Part shown: positions 1-11,538 of the stretch, piece after piece
Position numbering within the stretch: position 1 is the first letter of the stretch
Layout of the letters: every line of letters begins with the position of its first letter
Assembly (NCBI GenBank): GCA_033439265.1
Contig: JAVTVX010000010.1
Location: forward strand, 28,447,056-28,511,055
Direction: 5' to 3'
Length of the DNA stretch: 64,000 nt
DNA from: Dillenia suffruticosa
Lineage: Eukaryota > Streptophyta > Magnoliopsida > Dilleniales > Dilleniaceae
Position numbers and translations under genes: made by a program
Notes under the pieces: generated by a model
What the model was told of the DNA's origin: nothing
The model's input: only the letters and a program-made list of their open reading frames with translations
Database searches by the model: none

Positions 1-1
1 G

Positions 2-853
2 CAGTTCAAGGCCTCGAATAGCTACCCTCTGTTGTCTAGTGAGTTTTATAGGCGACATGGAAGACATCTGATTGGTACAATGACTACATGGTTCTTGCTT
101 GATATTGCTTTCTACAGCCAAAATTTAACTCAAAAAGACATATTCCCAGCCATCGGATTGACTAAAAAGCCCAAGGACGTTAGCGCCCTGGAAGAAGTCT
201 GCGAGACTTCTTATGCCATGTTTGTGGTGGCCTTGTTGGGGACTTTTCCAGGTTACTGGTTCACGGTTGCTTTCATTGAAAGTCTCGGTCGATTCAAGAT
301 TCAGCTCATCGGTTTCTTCATGATGTCCGTGTTTATGCTGGCTATTGGTGTCAAATATGATTATTTGAAAAATGATAATCCTAAGATGTTCGCTCTCCTC
401 TACGGTCTAACCTTCTTCTTTGCCAATTTTGGGCCGAATAGCACCACTTTCGTGCTACCAGCCGAGTTGTTCCCAACCCGTTTGAGGTCCACGTGTCATG
501 CTTTCAGCGCCGCTTCAGGGAAGGCAGGAGCTATGGTTGCTGCATTTTGGGTTGCTGGGTATACTCAAGATGGTGACGTTAAGAAAATTAGGAAGGCTAT
601 GTACATTTTGGCATTTACGAACATGTTGGGATTTGCTTGTTCTTTCCTAGTGACAGAGACAAAAGGAAGATCTCTTGAGGAGATTTCAGGTGAAGATGGA
701 GGACAAGACATTGCGTATGCTGAGCAGAGTTACGTTAGCAATCCGAATTCAAGACAGTTTAGCATGGGTGAGTCTGTGCAGATGACAGCAACCGCGAGAC
801 AGTCTGTGGGTGGGAGACCTCAACAAGGAGGATATATGGGAGAAGTTATGTAG
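2..853 (+). CDS. PHT1-family inorganic phosphate transporter, C-terminal half (5' end outside window)
   Basis: H+/phosphate symporter of the major facilitator superfamily, expected in the plasma membrane for Pi uptake or redistribution. The frame is open from base 2 with no start codon, so the N-terminal half lies upstream; 283 residues are visible. They hold the last six membrane segments. Residues near 20-45 (TWFLLDIAFYSQNLTQKDIF) are the PHT1 TM7 signature. GPNSTTFVLPAELFPTR marks TM10, and SAASGKAGA and FLVTETKGRSLEEIS mark TM11-12 and the start of the cytosolic tail. IGLTKKPKDV followed by a long polar, Ser/Gln-rich tail recalls the PHT1;8/PHT1;9 branch, but that subtype is an inference. 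No frameshift or missing key residue is seen. The stop at 851-853 is followed by an AT-rich 3' UTR; no canonical poly(A) signal was singled out. Confidence 0.95.
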   Translation, partial: QFKASNSYPLLSSEFYRRHGRHLIGTMTTWFLLDIAFYSQNLTQKDIFPAIGLTKKPKDVSALEEVCETSYAMFVVALLGTFPGYWFTVAFIESLGRFKIQLIGFFMMSVFMLAIGVKYDYLKNDNPKMFALLYGLTFFFANFGPNSTTFVLPAELFPTRLRSTCHAFSAASGKAGAMVAAFWVAGYTQDGDVKKIRKAMYILAFTNMLGFACSFLVTETKGRSLEEISGEDGGQDIAYAEQSYVSNPNSRQFSMGESVQMTATARQSVGGRPQQGGYMGEVM

Positions 854-1595
854 ACCAAAAATTGGATTCGGTATCATTTGATTGCATTTCGAGATCCAGA
901 AAAGGTCTTACGGGCAGGTCTAAAACATGGGGTATCTATTTTATAAATTATATGGGTGTAATACATAGAAACTAAATAAGTGGCAAACCAAGAAACCATG
1001 TTCTTTAGTGGGTATGCAATGTTTGTATTTCGTCTAAAATAAGGGCCCCAAGGGGTTGTATTTTGTTTACCAAGACTTGGCTAAGAACTATAACGAGTCC
1101 ATTTTTGTTTTTTTGTCTCGGGTATAAAAAAAGAAAGGTGGAAAAGTTCTTTTTATCCCTTTATAATACTCCGGTTAGGAGTATTTGTTTGTGAAAATTG
1201 TGCTATCATGAGCTTTTCATCCTTCGATTGCTACTGAGTCGGTCTAAAATACACTTTGTGAAGACCGTAGGGTATAGGCGGGCTGCACAAAGAAATTGTA
1301 AATGCTATTTGTGTAGCGATGATGCATATGAATTTCTGACCGCTGAGTTTTGTAGGTGGCCATCAGACAGTCTATTTAATAACTCGCTCAATGTTGGCTA
1401 TGATATCCTCGTAGTCATGAAGATTTTCTTCTTAGGTGTTTTCCAAATATTGAGCAATTTTCTTCTTATTATATATGATAACAGTATTACCCTTCCTGAA
1501 AATTTATTTTGCTATTGACATTGGAAAGTATTCGAGAAATTTATTTTTCCCACCTTCCCGTTGATTACCCAAGAAGAAGGGAAGAATATTACTCT
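854..1595. other. 3' flank of the phosphate transporter gene
   Basis: Non-coding. It holds the presumed 3' UTR of the transporter, probably to about 1150, and AT-rich sequence up to the SINE at 1596. An open frame at 1198-1518 has no coding character and no recognisable domain. Confidence 0.5.
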
Positions 1596-1801
1596 TTTTT
1601 TCTTTTTTTTTGGGTACAATAGTTAGGCCACCAATCTAGTATTTAGAGTTTCGTTCCGATTAATCTGGGTCAATTTCTTGTAAGGCCCAATTGAGGGGTA
1701 AGTCTCCCAATACTGATTTTTTCGTTTCCGTAGAGATCGAATTCCCGATTATGATTAAGGGGCGTCAGTTTCTGAACTAACTGGACTATCATACGTTAAT
1801 T
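1596..1801 (-). mobile_element. SINE (dispersed family A), flanked by 14-bp target-site duplication
   Basis: Member of the roughly 170-205 bp SINE family that recurs through the window. Read on the minus strand it has a box-B-like segment around GAATTCGATCTC, the conserved middle (GGGAGACTTACCCCTCAA), the 3' block with GATTAATCGG-like sequence, and an A-rich end. The perfect duplication AAGAATATTACTCT lies at 1582-1595 and 1802-1815, which fixes both ends. Confidence 0.8.
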
Positions 1802-2704
1802 AAGAATATTACTCTAACACTATCTAATTATTGAAAACAATTTTTATTATTTTTTGGATACTATTTTTACTCACATTATGCTTTAGTTGAAATTGAATTT
1901 TGATAACATATTTTTCTTTAAAAACAAAATACACCCACTCATTTTTGTTTTTTAAAAGTAAAACTATTATGCAATTAGGTAATAGCCTTTTGGTGCCCTC
2001 GTTAAACTTTTACGAATAAACAAACTCAAATCATATCAGTAACTTTAGTTTATTCGATAATATTGGATAGATTATTTTTAATTGTATATTTTTAAATTTA
2101 TGGATGAATAAAAAAAATAAATTATTTAATTTATTTTTAATATCTAATTTGTAATTTTGTATATGTTTTACGAAATACATCCACGGACCCAAAGGCTTAC
2201 TCGGGCCAGCTCCACAAGGTGACAAGACCGCTTCAGCATGGCTCCACTGTTCAACCGGATGCTGCCCAAGAAACCTCCCATGACAAAATGAGTTCAAACA
2301 TTGGTCTCTTCAACATGGGTCTCTGCCTCTGAAGAGAGTTCAATCATGGAGTAGGCCTTGACTCTTGGTGGGCCTGCTCAATGGACCATGGCCCAATTAG
2401 AAAAGAAAGACGGGTCAAAGCAACAAAGTGTAAATTCAGAAAAAAGATAAAGCAAAAGAAAAAGTTAAAACAGTCACCAGATCTGTACGCCTCGCACCAA
2501 CGGGTTGCTGGTAGAGTAGTCGGTGACATTGATATATCTTACGTACGATGAAAGCAGGTATCAAGAGACCTTTGATAATTTAATTCAAATTAAATTTAAT
2601 ATAATTATCAGGTTTCAATACCTATGATTTATTATTAAAAAGAATTTGAACAGCTAATTGCGCATCTATATAAAAGAAAATTTATCATCCAATTCTTTTT
2701 AATT

Positions 2705-2858
2705 GAACGGTCAAGATATTCTACTTTTAATCATAAGTTTTGAATTCGAATTTCAAAAATAATAAAAGATTATTTGAGAGAGACAATTCTTAAAATAAGT
2801 TTTATAATATTTGAATCGAATTATTAGAATAAAATACATATATCGATGATGAAAAAAA
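2705..2858 (+). mobile_element. SINE (family A)
   Basis: Carries the family signature: box-B-like TTGAATTCGAATTTC, then TTGAGAGAGACAATTCTTAAAATAAG, then TTTGAATCGAATTATTAG and ATCGATGATGAAAAAAAA as the A-rich tail. No clear target-site duplication is left. Confidence 0.65.
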
Positions 2859-3359
2859 AGGAGGTTTGCGGCCCAATTGTTGAGTTTGGTTGAACAACTC
2901 AATTTATTAAGGTTGGCATAAACGTAAACAGATTATGGTGCTCACCCACCAAACCCAATTCACATAAAATATGTAAATTTTCGTCTTTAACTTACTATCC
3001 AAAATTAAAATTTTATGATAAATAAATATTAAAAAATATATGTCATCGATATTTTAAAAAAGCACAATATCTCATCAAAACCTTCCTCGTAATATTTTAA
3101 TGTGAAAACTATAAAATTAATATTAAACAAATTTTGTTGGCTTTTTAGTAATACAGAAAATATTATCTACATCAATACAAGCAAAATATTTTTAATGGAG
3201 TCGAAGCAAATCCTATTTTCATTTTTATTTGACTAGTAATTATAGAATTATGCAAAGCTTATAAAATAAAAAATTGCGTGACAAATATAAGTTTTATGTA
3301 TTTTTTTAATATATGAAAAGAAAAAGAAAATATTTCTTTTATTCTGATAGCCACTGTGC

Positions 3360-3507
3360 CACATTCTATTGATTTTAACCCAACTCCTTTTATTGTGATA
3401 GCGAACTTCCAAAGCGACGCCTAATGATTCCTGTTTTTGGTTACTCGCTTTCGTATGTTGAGGTCCGGCGCATTAGCCTAAACCGTTGGAGTTGGAGACA
3501 CGAATCC

Positions 3508-3553
<46 letters not shown>

Positions 3554-3648
3554 GTGTGAAACAAAAGGGAGAGGTGGATGAATAGAAACCCTAAAATAGT
3601 GGCAACAAATTGAAATCCAACTTAGCTGATGAAATAATCGGGCTTGAA
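3360..3648 (+). promoter_or_regulatory. Promoter-proximal region and 5' leader of PDV1 with a CT-microsatellite
   Basis: Just upstream of the PDV1 start. A pyrimidine tract at 3506-3551 ends in about 16 CT units. This type of CT-rich patch is common around plant transcription starts and leaders. The in-frame stop at 3592-3594 shows that the coding frame cannot begin further upstream. The exact transcription start cannot be read from sequence alone. Confidence 0.5.
3519..3551. repeat. (CT)n microsatellite in the PDV1 leader
   Basis: Uninterrupted CT run of about 16 units, beginning 98 bp before the PDV1 start codon. Confidence 0.9.
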
Positions 3649-6102
3649 ATGGAGATTGAAGAAATCGAAGCAATACTGGAAAAGATATGGGACCTTCACG
3701 ACAAGCTCAGCGACGCTATTCACACTATTTCTCGCACTCACTTCCTCAAAACCACTCTCCACCACACCAAACCTAATTTCGACTTCAAAAAATCCTCCAA
3801 TAACAACAACAGCAATGGTCGCAACGACAATAATGATGTCAATCGAAATGGATTCGTGTTTGTCAAGGATTTTAGACCGGCTGATGCTGATTGTGATTCC
3901 GCGATTTCAGAAGCTAAGAGTCTCAATTCCATTCGGACGGCCCTCGAGAACCTCGAAGACCAGCTCGAGTTCTTTCATGTAAGTTGTTGATTGTTTCTAG
4001 GGTTTGTTCTCTCTCTCTCCCCATTTTTGGTGAATTAGGGTTTATATTGTATTTTGTGACTGTTCATCTGGATTATGTGAAATTTGCGCTTATAATGTCA
4101 TTTCAGGTAAGGTGAAAGAGTTGTAATAGGTTCTTGTATAGTGTGGTTTCCATGATAGTTATGCTAGAATATTTGGAAGGAATCACCAACTATACAGCAC
4201 GGTCACCTCTGAAAATAACCTGCCGTGTGGTGTTCCATGTCCATGCTTCATAGATTGCTAGCTTATGTAGCTGGTAAATTAGGTTTCAGCGTCTTGTGCA
4301 TAAGAATGATGTCCTTATCCTAAGGTAGATGTACTCTTGACTAGATTTACGAGGCTTTCATTTCAATTTTAGCGTGTTGGGTTTCTGTGGATGTCTCACG
4401 GTTTCATACATCGTGGTACAAATTTCTTTTTTGGAACCAATCTTCTTGTGTTTGATGTGTTTCTCAACTAGATCACCTATTTGTGGTCGCAAAGTTCTAA
4501 ACCTTATTCTGTTTGCATCCACTTCATCCGATTCTGGATGATAGTTGGAATTCTACCCGAGGGAAACTACTGACTGCTAATTACCTGTTGAGGCTATTTT
4601 GAAAATAATTTTGCCTTGTGAAAAATGGAGGAAAGATAGATTTCACAGACATGGCACGCAGATGTTTCTGTTTCTCATTGATATCGATCTCACTGATTCT
4701 CAGAGGACAACAAAGAATCCAAGATTACAAATTATTACTAACTCATAGATGAACATTATTTAATTTACTTTTTCCCTTAATAGAAAATGAGGGAAAGTTG
4801 GATATATTAACTGCATACTATGAGCAAGGGCGAAGCGAGGGAGTTTCCCCTGTGAAATATTAGGAAAAAAAATTATATATGTGATTTTAAAAATTATAAC
4901 CCAAATGTTGTTTATCCTCTAAAAATTATAAGCCCTGCCCCCTGAAATTATAACTCCAGATGCATATTATACTTTGTGCCTAAGGATGAGTTGTTTAGAT
5001 TACATAAATTAAACATTCAAAAAACTTATAGTTTTACTTATTGACTTGGACAAGGATGTATAGGTTCAAATACTTGAAGAAGGAAAGGACCTTATTGCAA
5101 GAGAGTGGCAAACGAGGAAGGCTTGGTTTGAAAAGCGCAGTGGTAAATTTGGTTTGTACCAACTTGGTTCACCACCCCTTTTGACTTTAGGATTTGCTGG
5201 AAACTTGATTATCCAACAGAATTGGGAATACTGAAATATGGAAAGAGAGGAGCATGTTGTAGGAGGGTGATAGAAACCTTCAATTAAGTTGGCATTTTTC
5301 ATGATAGCCTTGTGTCCTTTTTTAAAAGCTTGAAGAGTTAAAGAAGTACAGTCCAGAGCAGTGTTGCCCATACCCATAAAGATGCATGTTCTGGAACAAA
5401 GAAACCATGATAAGTGCATTTGTGGGATTAAGGACAATTGTCTTAACATGTTTAAACTCTTCTCCTGCCTATATATGCATTCGTGGATGTATTTCTGAAG
5501 TTAGTGCCCAAGATATTGAGGCATATCCATAATTCATGTAATCAAATGTAATGTTGAGTTTTATTTAATTGTTTATTTTAAATATTGTTTTCCATTTCTG
5601 ATATTTGTGATGGTCTTCCGAGCAGACAGTACAGGTACAGCAGCAGGCTGAGCGAGATGCTGCAATTGCTCGGTTGGAGCAGAGCAGGATTGTTCTTGCC
5701 ATGAGACTGGCCGAACATCAGGGCAAGAAGTACAAGGTTATTGAAGAGGCCCGAGCTTTTGTTGGGGATGTACATGATGCAGCATGCCTTGTTTCACCTC
5801 ATATCCTCAATAGTTCAACAAATCTATCTGGTGAGAAATGTGTATCTGATAAAGGGAGGAAGCCAAATGCTCTGATCAAGGCTCTATTATCAACTTTTAG
5901 TTTTGCTAGAAGCTCACTGAGATTGGATCATATTGGTGGGGTGTTTGGCAACGCTGCTTTACTTGCTTTTACCATGATTGCGCTGCTTCATCTTCAACAA
6001 GTTTCAGATAGGGACAGCAGAAGTGTGAAAAGGTCTCCTCGGCTAGTGGGTTCTTCTGACAGCCCTGTGACCTCCTTTGATGTGTTGTCCGCCAGGGGCT
6101 AA
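3649..6102 (+). CDS. PDV1: PDV1, plastid division protein (2 exons: 3649-3978, 5626-6102)
   Basis: Outer-envelope chloroplast division factor. In the known family it recruits the dynamin ARC5/DRP5B to the division ring, and its C-terminus contacts PARC6 across the intermembrane space. The spliced protein is 268 aa, close to the usual length of about 270. Exon 1 ends CAT|GTAAGT and exon 2 begins AGCAG|ACA, phase 0, leaving a 1647-bp intron. Visible features: N-terminal MEIEEIEAILEKIWDLHDKL; an Asn-rich low-complexity stretch at residues 49-67; a conserved block with a coiled coil at about 86-155 (AISEAKSLNSIRTALENLED; RLEQSRIVLAMRLAEHQGKK); one membrane span at about 214-235 (GGVFGNAALLAFTMIALLHL); and the diagnostic C-terminal ...LSARG with terminal glycine. 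The start at 3649 was chosen because the family begins here and a stop lies upstream; the frame before it has no ATG. Confidence 0.95.
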
Positions 6103-7134
6103 CTTGAATAGCTTCCCCGCCTTACAGTTTTGTACCACTTTCATTGTATGTCTGAAAAGTTGGCATGATTCTGTTTCAGTTACGGAGTTTCTGTTGTCTT
6201 TTGGCTTTTTTCTTTTCTTTGTTTCCTGCCTCTTTGTTGTGAGCCAAAATTGATTTGTATATAGTCTTTATCAGTAGAATGTGCCCAAAAGATACAAATC
6301 TTTGATTTCAGGAGGAACACCTAAGTTCCCTCCCCCCCCCCCCAAAAAAAAGAGGAAAATTATTGAGGAATTCAATCAAATTTAGGGAGTTTTATATGGT
6401 AATGCTTGCCGGTGCTTGTTAGTAGAGTTCAATGTCCATTTTTCTTTTTCTGTGAACTCTGTATTTGGATCTGTAAAGGAACTTCCTACCGTGCGTCTCA
6501 ACTGTGCTGCTGCTTTTCATTGTTGGCAGTTTTTCTGCCTTCTGGCACTAGTTTGTGAAAAAACTGAAGACTCACTCTTTCCAGCAGTCGTGTCTTCAAG
6601 AACCTGTGCTCGGCCTTGGTCTGGCTTTGTTTTCTGATCAGAATGTTGGCAAAATTCTGAGTTTTATGTGCCAAAGCAGAAAATAAGCTGGGAGTGGGAA
6701 TAAAAAGAGTTGCAATGCACCTATTTCACCATTGGAGAAAAAGGCTTATTACACGATTGGGAACAAAGTTGTATCCTATCCTCAGTTTATCAGGAAAATG
6801 CCAGTCCCAGAAAAAAAATGGATGTAGAAACCAAGTTATAAAACCTTGGCATCCACATTGTTAATGATTAGTTGCCTGTAGATCGAAGTGTGCAGCACAC
6901 GGTGGATGGAATCGACATCCACATTCTGGGATGAAATTTCTGGGTACCTTCATAACATGATAGGTTTACCATATGAAAATACCAAGTTGCTGCAACTGAA
7001 ACTTTGTTCTGGTCACGACGTCCATCGATTATCATGCGCCAAACAGGCTCTCTTGAGCATTGTCAAGATATGGGCTTTCCCAGCAAGTTGGCATTATGCT
7101 AGGCCAACCTACATTCATGTTTTCATATCCATGA
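6103..7134. other. 3' flank of PDV1, no gene recognised
   Basis: Starts with the PDV1 3' UTR, T-rich to about 6300. There is a C-run followed by an A-run at 6330-6350. Open frames at 6416-6637 and 6888-7163 show no domain, splice context or codon pattern that I recognise. Confidence 0.4.
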
Positions 7135-7319
7135 TTTTTTTTTTCCATCACCGATGTCCTTAACCATGCTCAGACTAATCTGATTTAAATATCTATGGAG
7201 ACCCTATTTAGGGGTCAACTCTTCTAACATAATTTTTTTTATTATCAAATTTTGAATTCAAAACTTAATTAATGAATTTAACACCTCATCCCACTAGATG
7301 ACTGTCCATCGGTTCCGTG
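7135..7319 (-). mobile_element. SINE (family A)
   Basis: Reverse-oriented copy. The poly-T at 7135-7144 is the tail; then come CAGACTAATCTGATTTAAAT, GGAGACCCTATTTAGGGGTC and a box-B-like TTTTGAATTCAAAA. A possible 7-bp duplication TCCATGA (7128-7134, 7320-7326) is too short to be decisive. Confidence 0.65.
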
Positions 7320-7398
7320 TCCATGAGTGCGTCCTATTTCATGTGACTTTTGCCGAGAGGCAACATTATGGTGCAGTACATAAGGTCCTGTAGTTGTG

Positions 7399-7504
7399 TC
7401 TCTCCGGGACAGCTCAAGCAGTAAAATCTCTCAACTTCTATCTTCCTTTTCCCGATTCGAATCTGTTTGATTGCATCTCATTATACCGGAAAAAAAAAAA
7501 AAAA
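7399..7504 (+). mobile_element. Short tRNA-derived SINE with perfect 17-bp target-site duplication
   Basis: The direct repeat AAGGTCCTGTAGTTGTG at 7382-7398 and 7505-7521 brackets about 106 bp. The insert has a box-A-like segment (GACAGCTCAAGCAGTAAAA), a box-B-like segment (GATTCGAATCTG at 7454-7465) and a pure poly(A) end. That combination defines a pol III-type, LINE-mobilised SINE. The perfect duplication suggests recent insertion. The parental tRNA cannot be named with confidence. Confidence 0.85.
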
Positions 7505-8181
7505 AAGGTCCTGTAGTTGTGATGATGCTATATTTTTATTACAAAAATTATTGATTTTATTGTGAGGAAAAGAGTCCAATTGCAAAATAGGTCAAGAATG
7601 AGAATAACAAATGATTAGCTATGGATTGGAAGTAGACCAAGATGTAATACGTGCTATATAAAGAGCTCAAAACATGGCTTGTAATCATCAGATCAATAAA
7701 ATCAGATTCTTCATTTCATCTTCTTTGATTTTCTAACATGATATCTGGGCACTAATATAATAGTATCATATATGGCTGCAGATTTTAAATTTAAATTATA
7801 TCAAACTCCTAAACACTCTCTTCAAAAAATTCTGCATGATTGGAATCCAATCGCCAATCACATGAGAAGGCGATAAGATATATATAAAAAAAAAAAAAAA
7901 TTATAATTCTTTTCTCAAATTTAAATTTTTGAAAAGAGTAAAACAAAATAATTGTTGTTTCAATTTGGCATTTTCAGGGGAGATTAAAGATGGAGGGTGA
8001 TGCTTGGAGATTGGAATGTTAATCACTGCACCGCCGTTTAATACGTCGGAGGTTAAAATCTCCCTCTACCTCCCGGCGTAAACACTAATAATGGAGAAAA
8101 GAAATGGGTCAACAAATATCCAAGGCATGCAGTACTCCATAGATAATGCGAGTACCCCAAGTTTTGAGGGGAATGGGGTCA

Positions 8182-8415
8182 CTAATCTCTGGGGCCATAA
8201 CCCATCAAGAGCTCTGTTTGTTGTCTATCAAATGAAAATGGGGAAAAATTCCAAGATATTTGTGATGGAATGACTGAAATGTGTTGCCTTCTGGTTTGGG
8301 TCCACATTTTGTCAAATTCATCGGCACGGCCAGGGCCCAGGGCATAACCATTGACCGCCGGAGTAAGGACAGCCATATCTTTCAGACCGGCGCCTGAATT
8401 TGCCAAATTCGTGCT
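8182..8415 (-). pseudogene. Exon-like relic of an unrecognised gene
   Basis: On the minus strand a strong pyrimidine tract and acceptor (TTTTTGTTTCAG at the 8416-8427 side) precede an open frame with unusually GC-rich third positions. It begins STNLANSGAGLKDMAVLTPA and continues with VNGYALGPGRADEFDKMW. The first 40-50 residues look coding; the remainder degrades into AT-rich sequence before the stop. I do not recognise the family and see no neighbouring exon. It could be a captured exon, a pseudogene, or chance. Confidence 0.3.
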
Positions 8416-9074
8416 CTGAAACAAAAATTAAAATTGAACCAAAAACTCTTTTGATCCGCTCATAATTTTTTTTTTCAAAAAAGAAAAAGAAATCAGAAAA
8501 TCGTTATTTATTGAAGAGAAATTATGCGGTTCAAAAAAATAAAACAAAAGTTTTAGTCATGATTTTTTGGTGTAGACAAGTAATTTATTAGAGATGATCA
8601 AATCAATTGCATGAATCATTTTTTTTTTCCAAAAATATACATTTTAAATTTGGGTTTGAAAATATTATTAAAAATGTATTGTAAGATTATAATAATAAGG
8701 TTGCATTAGTGATAATAATTATAATTCAAATTGGGTATTTTATATTCTCACAATAATGCATAAAGAAAGTAATAAATGCTAATAATCCATTTCTACACTT
8801 TTTATTTGTCAAAAAAAAAAAAATTGTAATTGATTTGAGACTATCTATTTGATCGCTTTTCTATTCTAAAAAATCTTTACAAAACATGCAAGAATGATAT
8901 CTTTTTTATTAGTGCTGTCCTTCTAAACACGAATTTTGTGAAAAGATACCTCTGTAAAGTCTTTGAATCAGGTGAATAAGCTTATCATAATCGAATCCTA
9001 AACCATGATTAGTGTTTTCATCACTTTAATAAGCCGACTGGATTACATAATCCACAACACTGAGAGGGTTCTTC

Positions 9075-9248
9075 TCTGTTAAACTCTTTTGGATTGAGTG
9101 ATTAAGAAAATTCTACCCCTTAACCAGAGGTTTCATCCCTGAAAATGGTGAAAAAAGATTTGAGAGAGTCAATCCCTAAAAATAGGCCCTACAATACTCG
9201 AATCGGATTAATTGGATAAAATCCGAATACCGATAATTAAAAAAAAAG
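9075..9248 (+). mobile_element. SINE (family A)
   Basis: One of the best-preserved bodies: TTTGAGAGAGTCAATCCCTA, ACTCGAATCGGATTAATTGG and ATCCGAATACCGATAATTAA, followed by an A tail. Imperfect flanking repeats (GAGAGGGTTCTTCTCT / GAGAGCTTTTCTCTTC) may be an aged target-site duplication. Confidence 0.75.
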
Positions 9249-9602
9249 AGAGCTTTTCTCTTCCTCACAACTAAAGAAGAAAAAAACAAGATTCAATTCA
9301 CTTCTCTTGTTAGGGTCATTGAAGGCAATTTTTCCAAATTGTCTAATGAGATCTTTGTGTTTTTCAACATGCAAATCTTGATTTCGGCTAAGAATGTCAA
9401 CTTATGTTGAAGTTTTATTAGTCAAATGTTTGAGAGGAAAAACAAAAATTCTTTCCTGAGACCAATTAAAATATGTAAGTTAGACTCTTACTTTTATAGA
9501 CCGACACCCTTTATAGCTAATTTTCTGCCATTCTCACGTCCAAAATTGTTCGAATGTGCGTATATTTTCTGCCATTCACCCTTTATAGACTCTTAATATA
9601 CA

Positions 9603-9788
9603 TTTTTTTGATATCATATCACCATATCCAAAATTATACTCAGACCAATCCAATTCAAACATTTATGAGAGCTTTATTTAGAGATAATTTTTCCAATGTA
9701 ATTTTTTTAATTCCTAAGTTTCGAATCTGAAATTTGATAAAGGGATTTAACACCCAATTCCACTGAACTGACTATTCGTTCGTGCATT
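9603..9788 (-). mobile_element. SINE (family A)
   Basis: Reverse copy starting at a poly-T (9603-9609). It contains ACTCAGACCAATCCAATTCA, the box-B-like TTTCGAATCTGAAA, and the 5' end ATTCCACTGAACTGACTATT. TTAATATA occurs on both sides as a weak duplication. Confidence 0.65.
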
Positions 9789-10139
9789 TTTAATATATTT
9801 CAATAAGGTTTTGTGTGAAAAATGAAAAAATGTTTTGATATTTAATGATCTTTAGCTAAATAAATTCATGTCTAATTTTAAACTTGTTATTTCTTCGCAT
9901 AATGTCATTAAGAGTTCGCTCTTAGTATAAAAGTGATAACTCATATCACTATTTTCCTACCAAATCTGAAACACTTACACCAATGTATGGTAGTTCCTTA
10001 GCACCATTGAAAGGCATGACTTGTGTTAGCACCAAATACACCTGAAAGTCGTCTGTTCAAGGAAGGATAGCATATTAATTACTTAAAAGCTAGCTTTTGG
10101 TAGAGGGCAAAAGATGGTTTAAAGATTACCCGATTTGGA

Positions 10140-10990
10140 CCGACAACCAATTTTTAAAGAAAATATAAATTGATGTGTTTAGATATCTAGATTGAAAAAA
10201 TATAAATTAAACTAATTTTTAAAGAAAAAATTGGATTTAGATATTTAGATAAAGAAATTTAAAAATATTTATATATTTAGAGAGAAAATTGATGTGTTTG
10301 GTTTTGATAACAAAATCTTAAAATGATCACGTTTGAGAGAGAAAATATGAATTGAATTGTTTTTTTTGTTTTTTAGGAAGAAAATTAATTTAATTTTAAA
10401 GAGAGAAAATTTGAATTTATTTTTTCAGAGAGTGAAAAACAAATCCCAATGATTTAGAGAGAAAAATTTTAAAATAATTAAATTTTTTTTTAGAGAAAGA
10501 AAATTTAATGTGCTAGTTTTAAAGAGGGAAAAACAAATTTAGTATTTTTGGAGAGAGAAAATTTAAAATCGATATGTTTTGGAGAGAGAAAATATGAATT
10601 AAGTTTTTTTTTTTTAAAGAGAGCAAACTAATGTATTTAGTTTTAAAAGAAAAAATAATATTATTTTTACAAATGGAGAAAATTTAAAATTAATGCATTT
10701 AGAGAGATAAAATTTAAAATAATTTAAACTTTTTTTAAAAAAAATATGCTTAGTTTTAGAAAGTGAAAAATTAATTTTCATGTTTTAGTTTGAAAAATTA
10801 ATGTGTTTAGTTTTAAAGAGAGAAAAAGCTGAATTTAATTATTTAGAGAGAAAATATAATTAATGTGCTTAGAGAGATTAATTTTAAAATAATTTAATTC
10901 TTTTATAGAAGAGAAGATTAATAAAATTAGTTTTAAAGAGAAAAAAACACTAAAGTTCTTTCTTTTAAAAAAATGTTTTTTTAAGACAAA
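10140..10990. repeat. Degenerate AT-rich minisatellite-like region
   Basis: About 850 bp in which short modules recur irregularly: TTTAGAGAGAAAATTTAAAA, TTAATGTGTTTAG and TTTTAAAGAGAGAAAA alternate with T-runs. At least ten recognisable GAGAGAAAA modules occur. Spacing is uneven, so this looks like a decayed tandem array rather than an active satellite. No coding potential is seen. Confidence 0.6.
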
Positions 10991-11359
10991 TTAATATATT
11001 TACTGTTACAGATATAATTTCTTTAATTTAATTTGAAAAAAAAAAAAGAAAAACAATAGTTAAATTCCATAGACAGAAAAGTTATCCAAGTGTTAATAAT
11101 GTACAAATTAAGCATAAAGAAGAAAAAAATATTACCCTTACATCCTTTTTGGGTATATGTTTTTTCCCTCTCTCCTTTAACCTTTGATGTGTACGGAAAA
11201 GTAAAATGGAGGTTAACAAGGCTAATGGATTGTTGTTTATATAAAATCTAATTCTCTTTACAAATTTTAGGTTTCTATAGCAACATCATAATGCATAGAA
11301 GTGTGATTGCTACAAGAAAAGTGACATTGCCCTATTAATAAAAAATAAATTGTTGGACC

Positions 11360-11538
11360 ACCAAACTCCTTTAACTTAAGTGATCAGACATTCTACCCCA
11401 TTAATCAGAAATTTCGAACTCGAGTTCTGAAAATTACGAAAAAATATTTGAAAGGGTTAACATTTAAAGTGAGTCTCACAGTATATGAACTGAATTAATC
11501 GGATAAAATCTGAATATCGGTGATTAAAACAAAAAAAA
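11360..11538 (+). mobile_element. SINE (family A) with 13-bp target-site duplication
   Basis: AAATTGTTGGACC is repeated exactly at 11347-11359 and 11539-11551. The 5' part has a box-A-like ACTTAAGTGATCAGAC and a box-B-like CGAACTCGAGTTCTG. The body GAACTGAATTAATCGGATAA and the end ATCGGTGATTAAAAC plus A-run match the family. Confidence 0.85.

Noticed and set aside
1198..1518. 106-residue open frame downstream of the phosphate transporter
   Set aside because: No ATG-context, domain or codon signal; it overlaps the expected 3' UTR and AT-rich flank.
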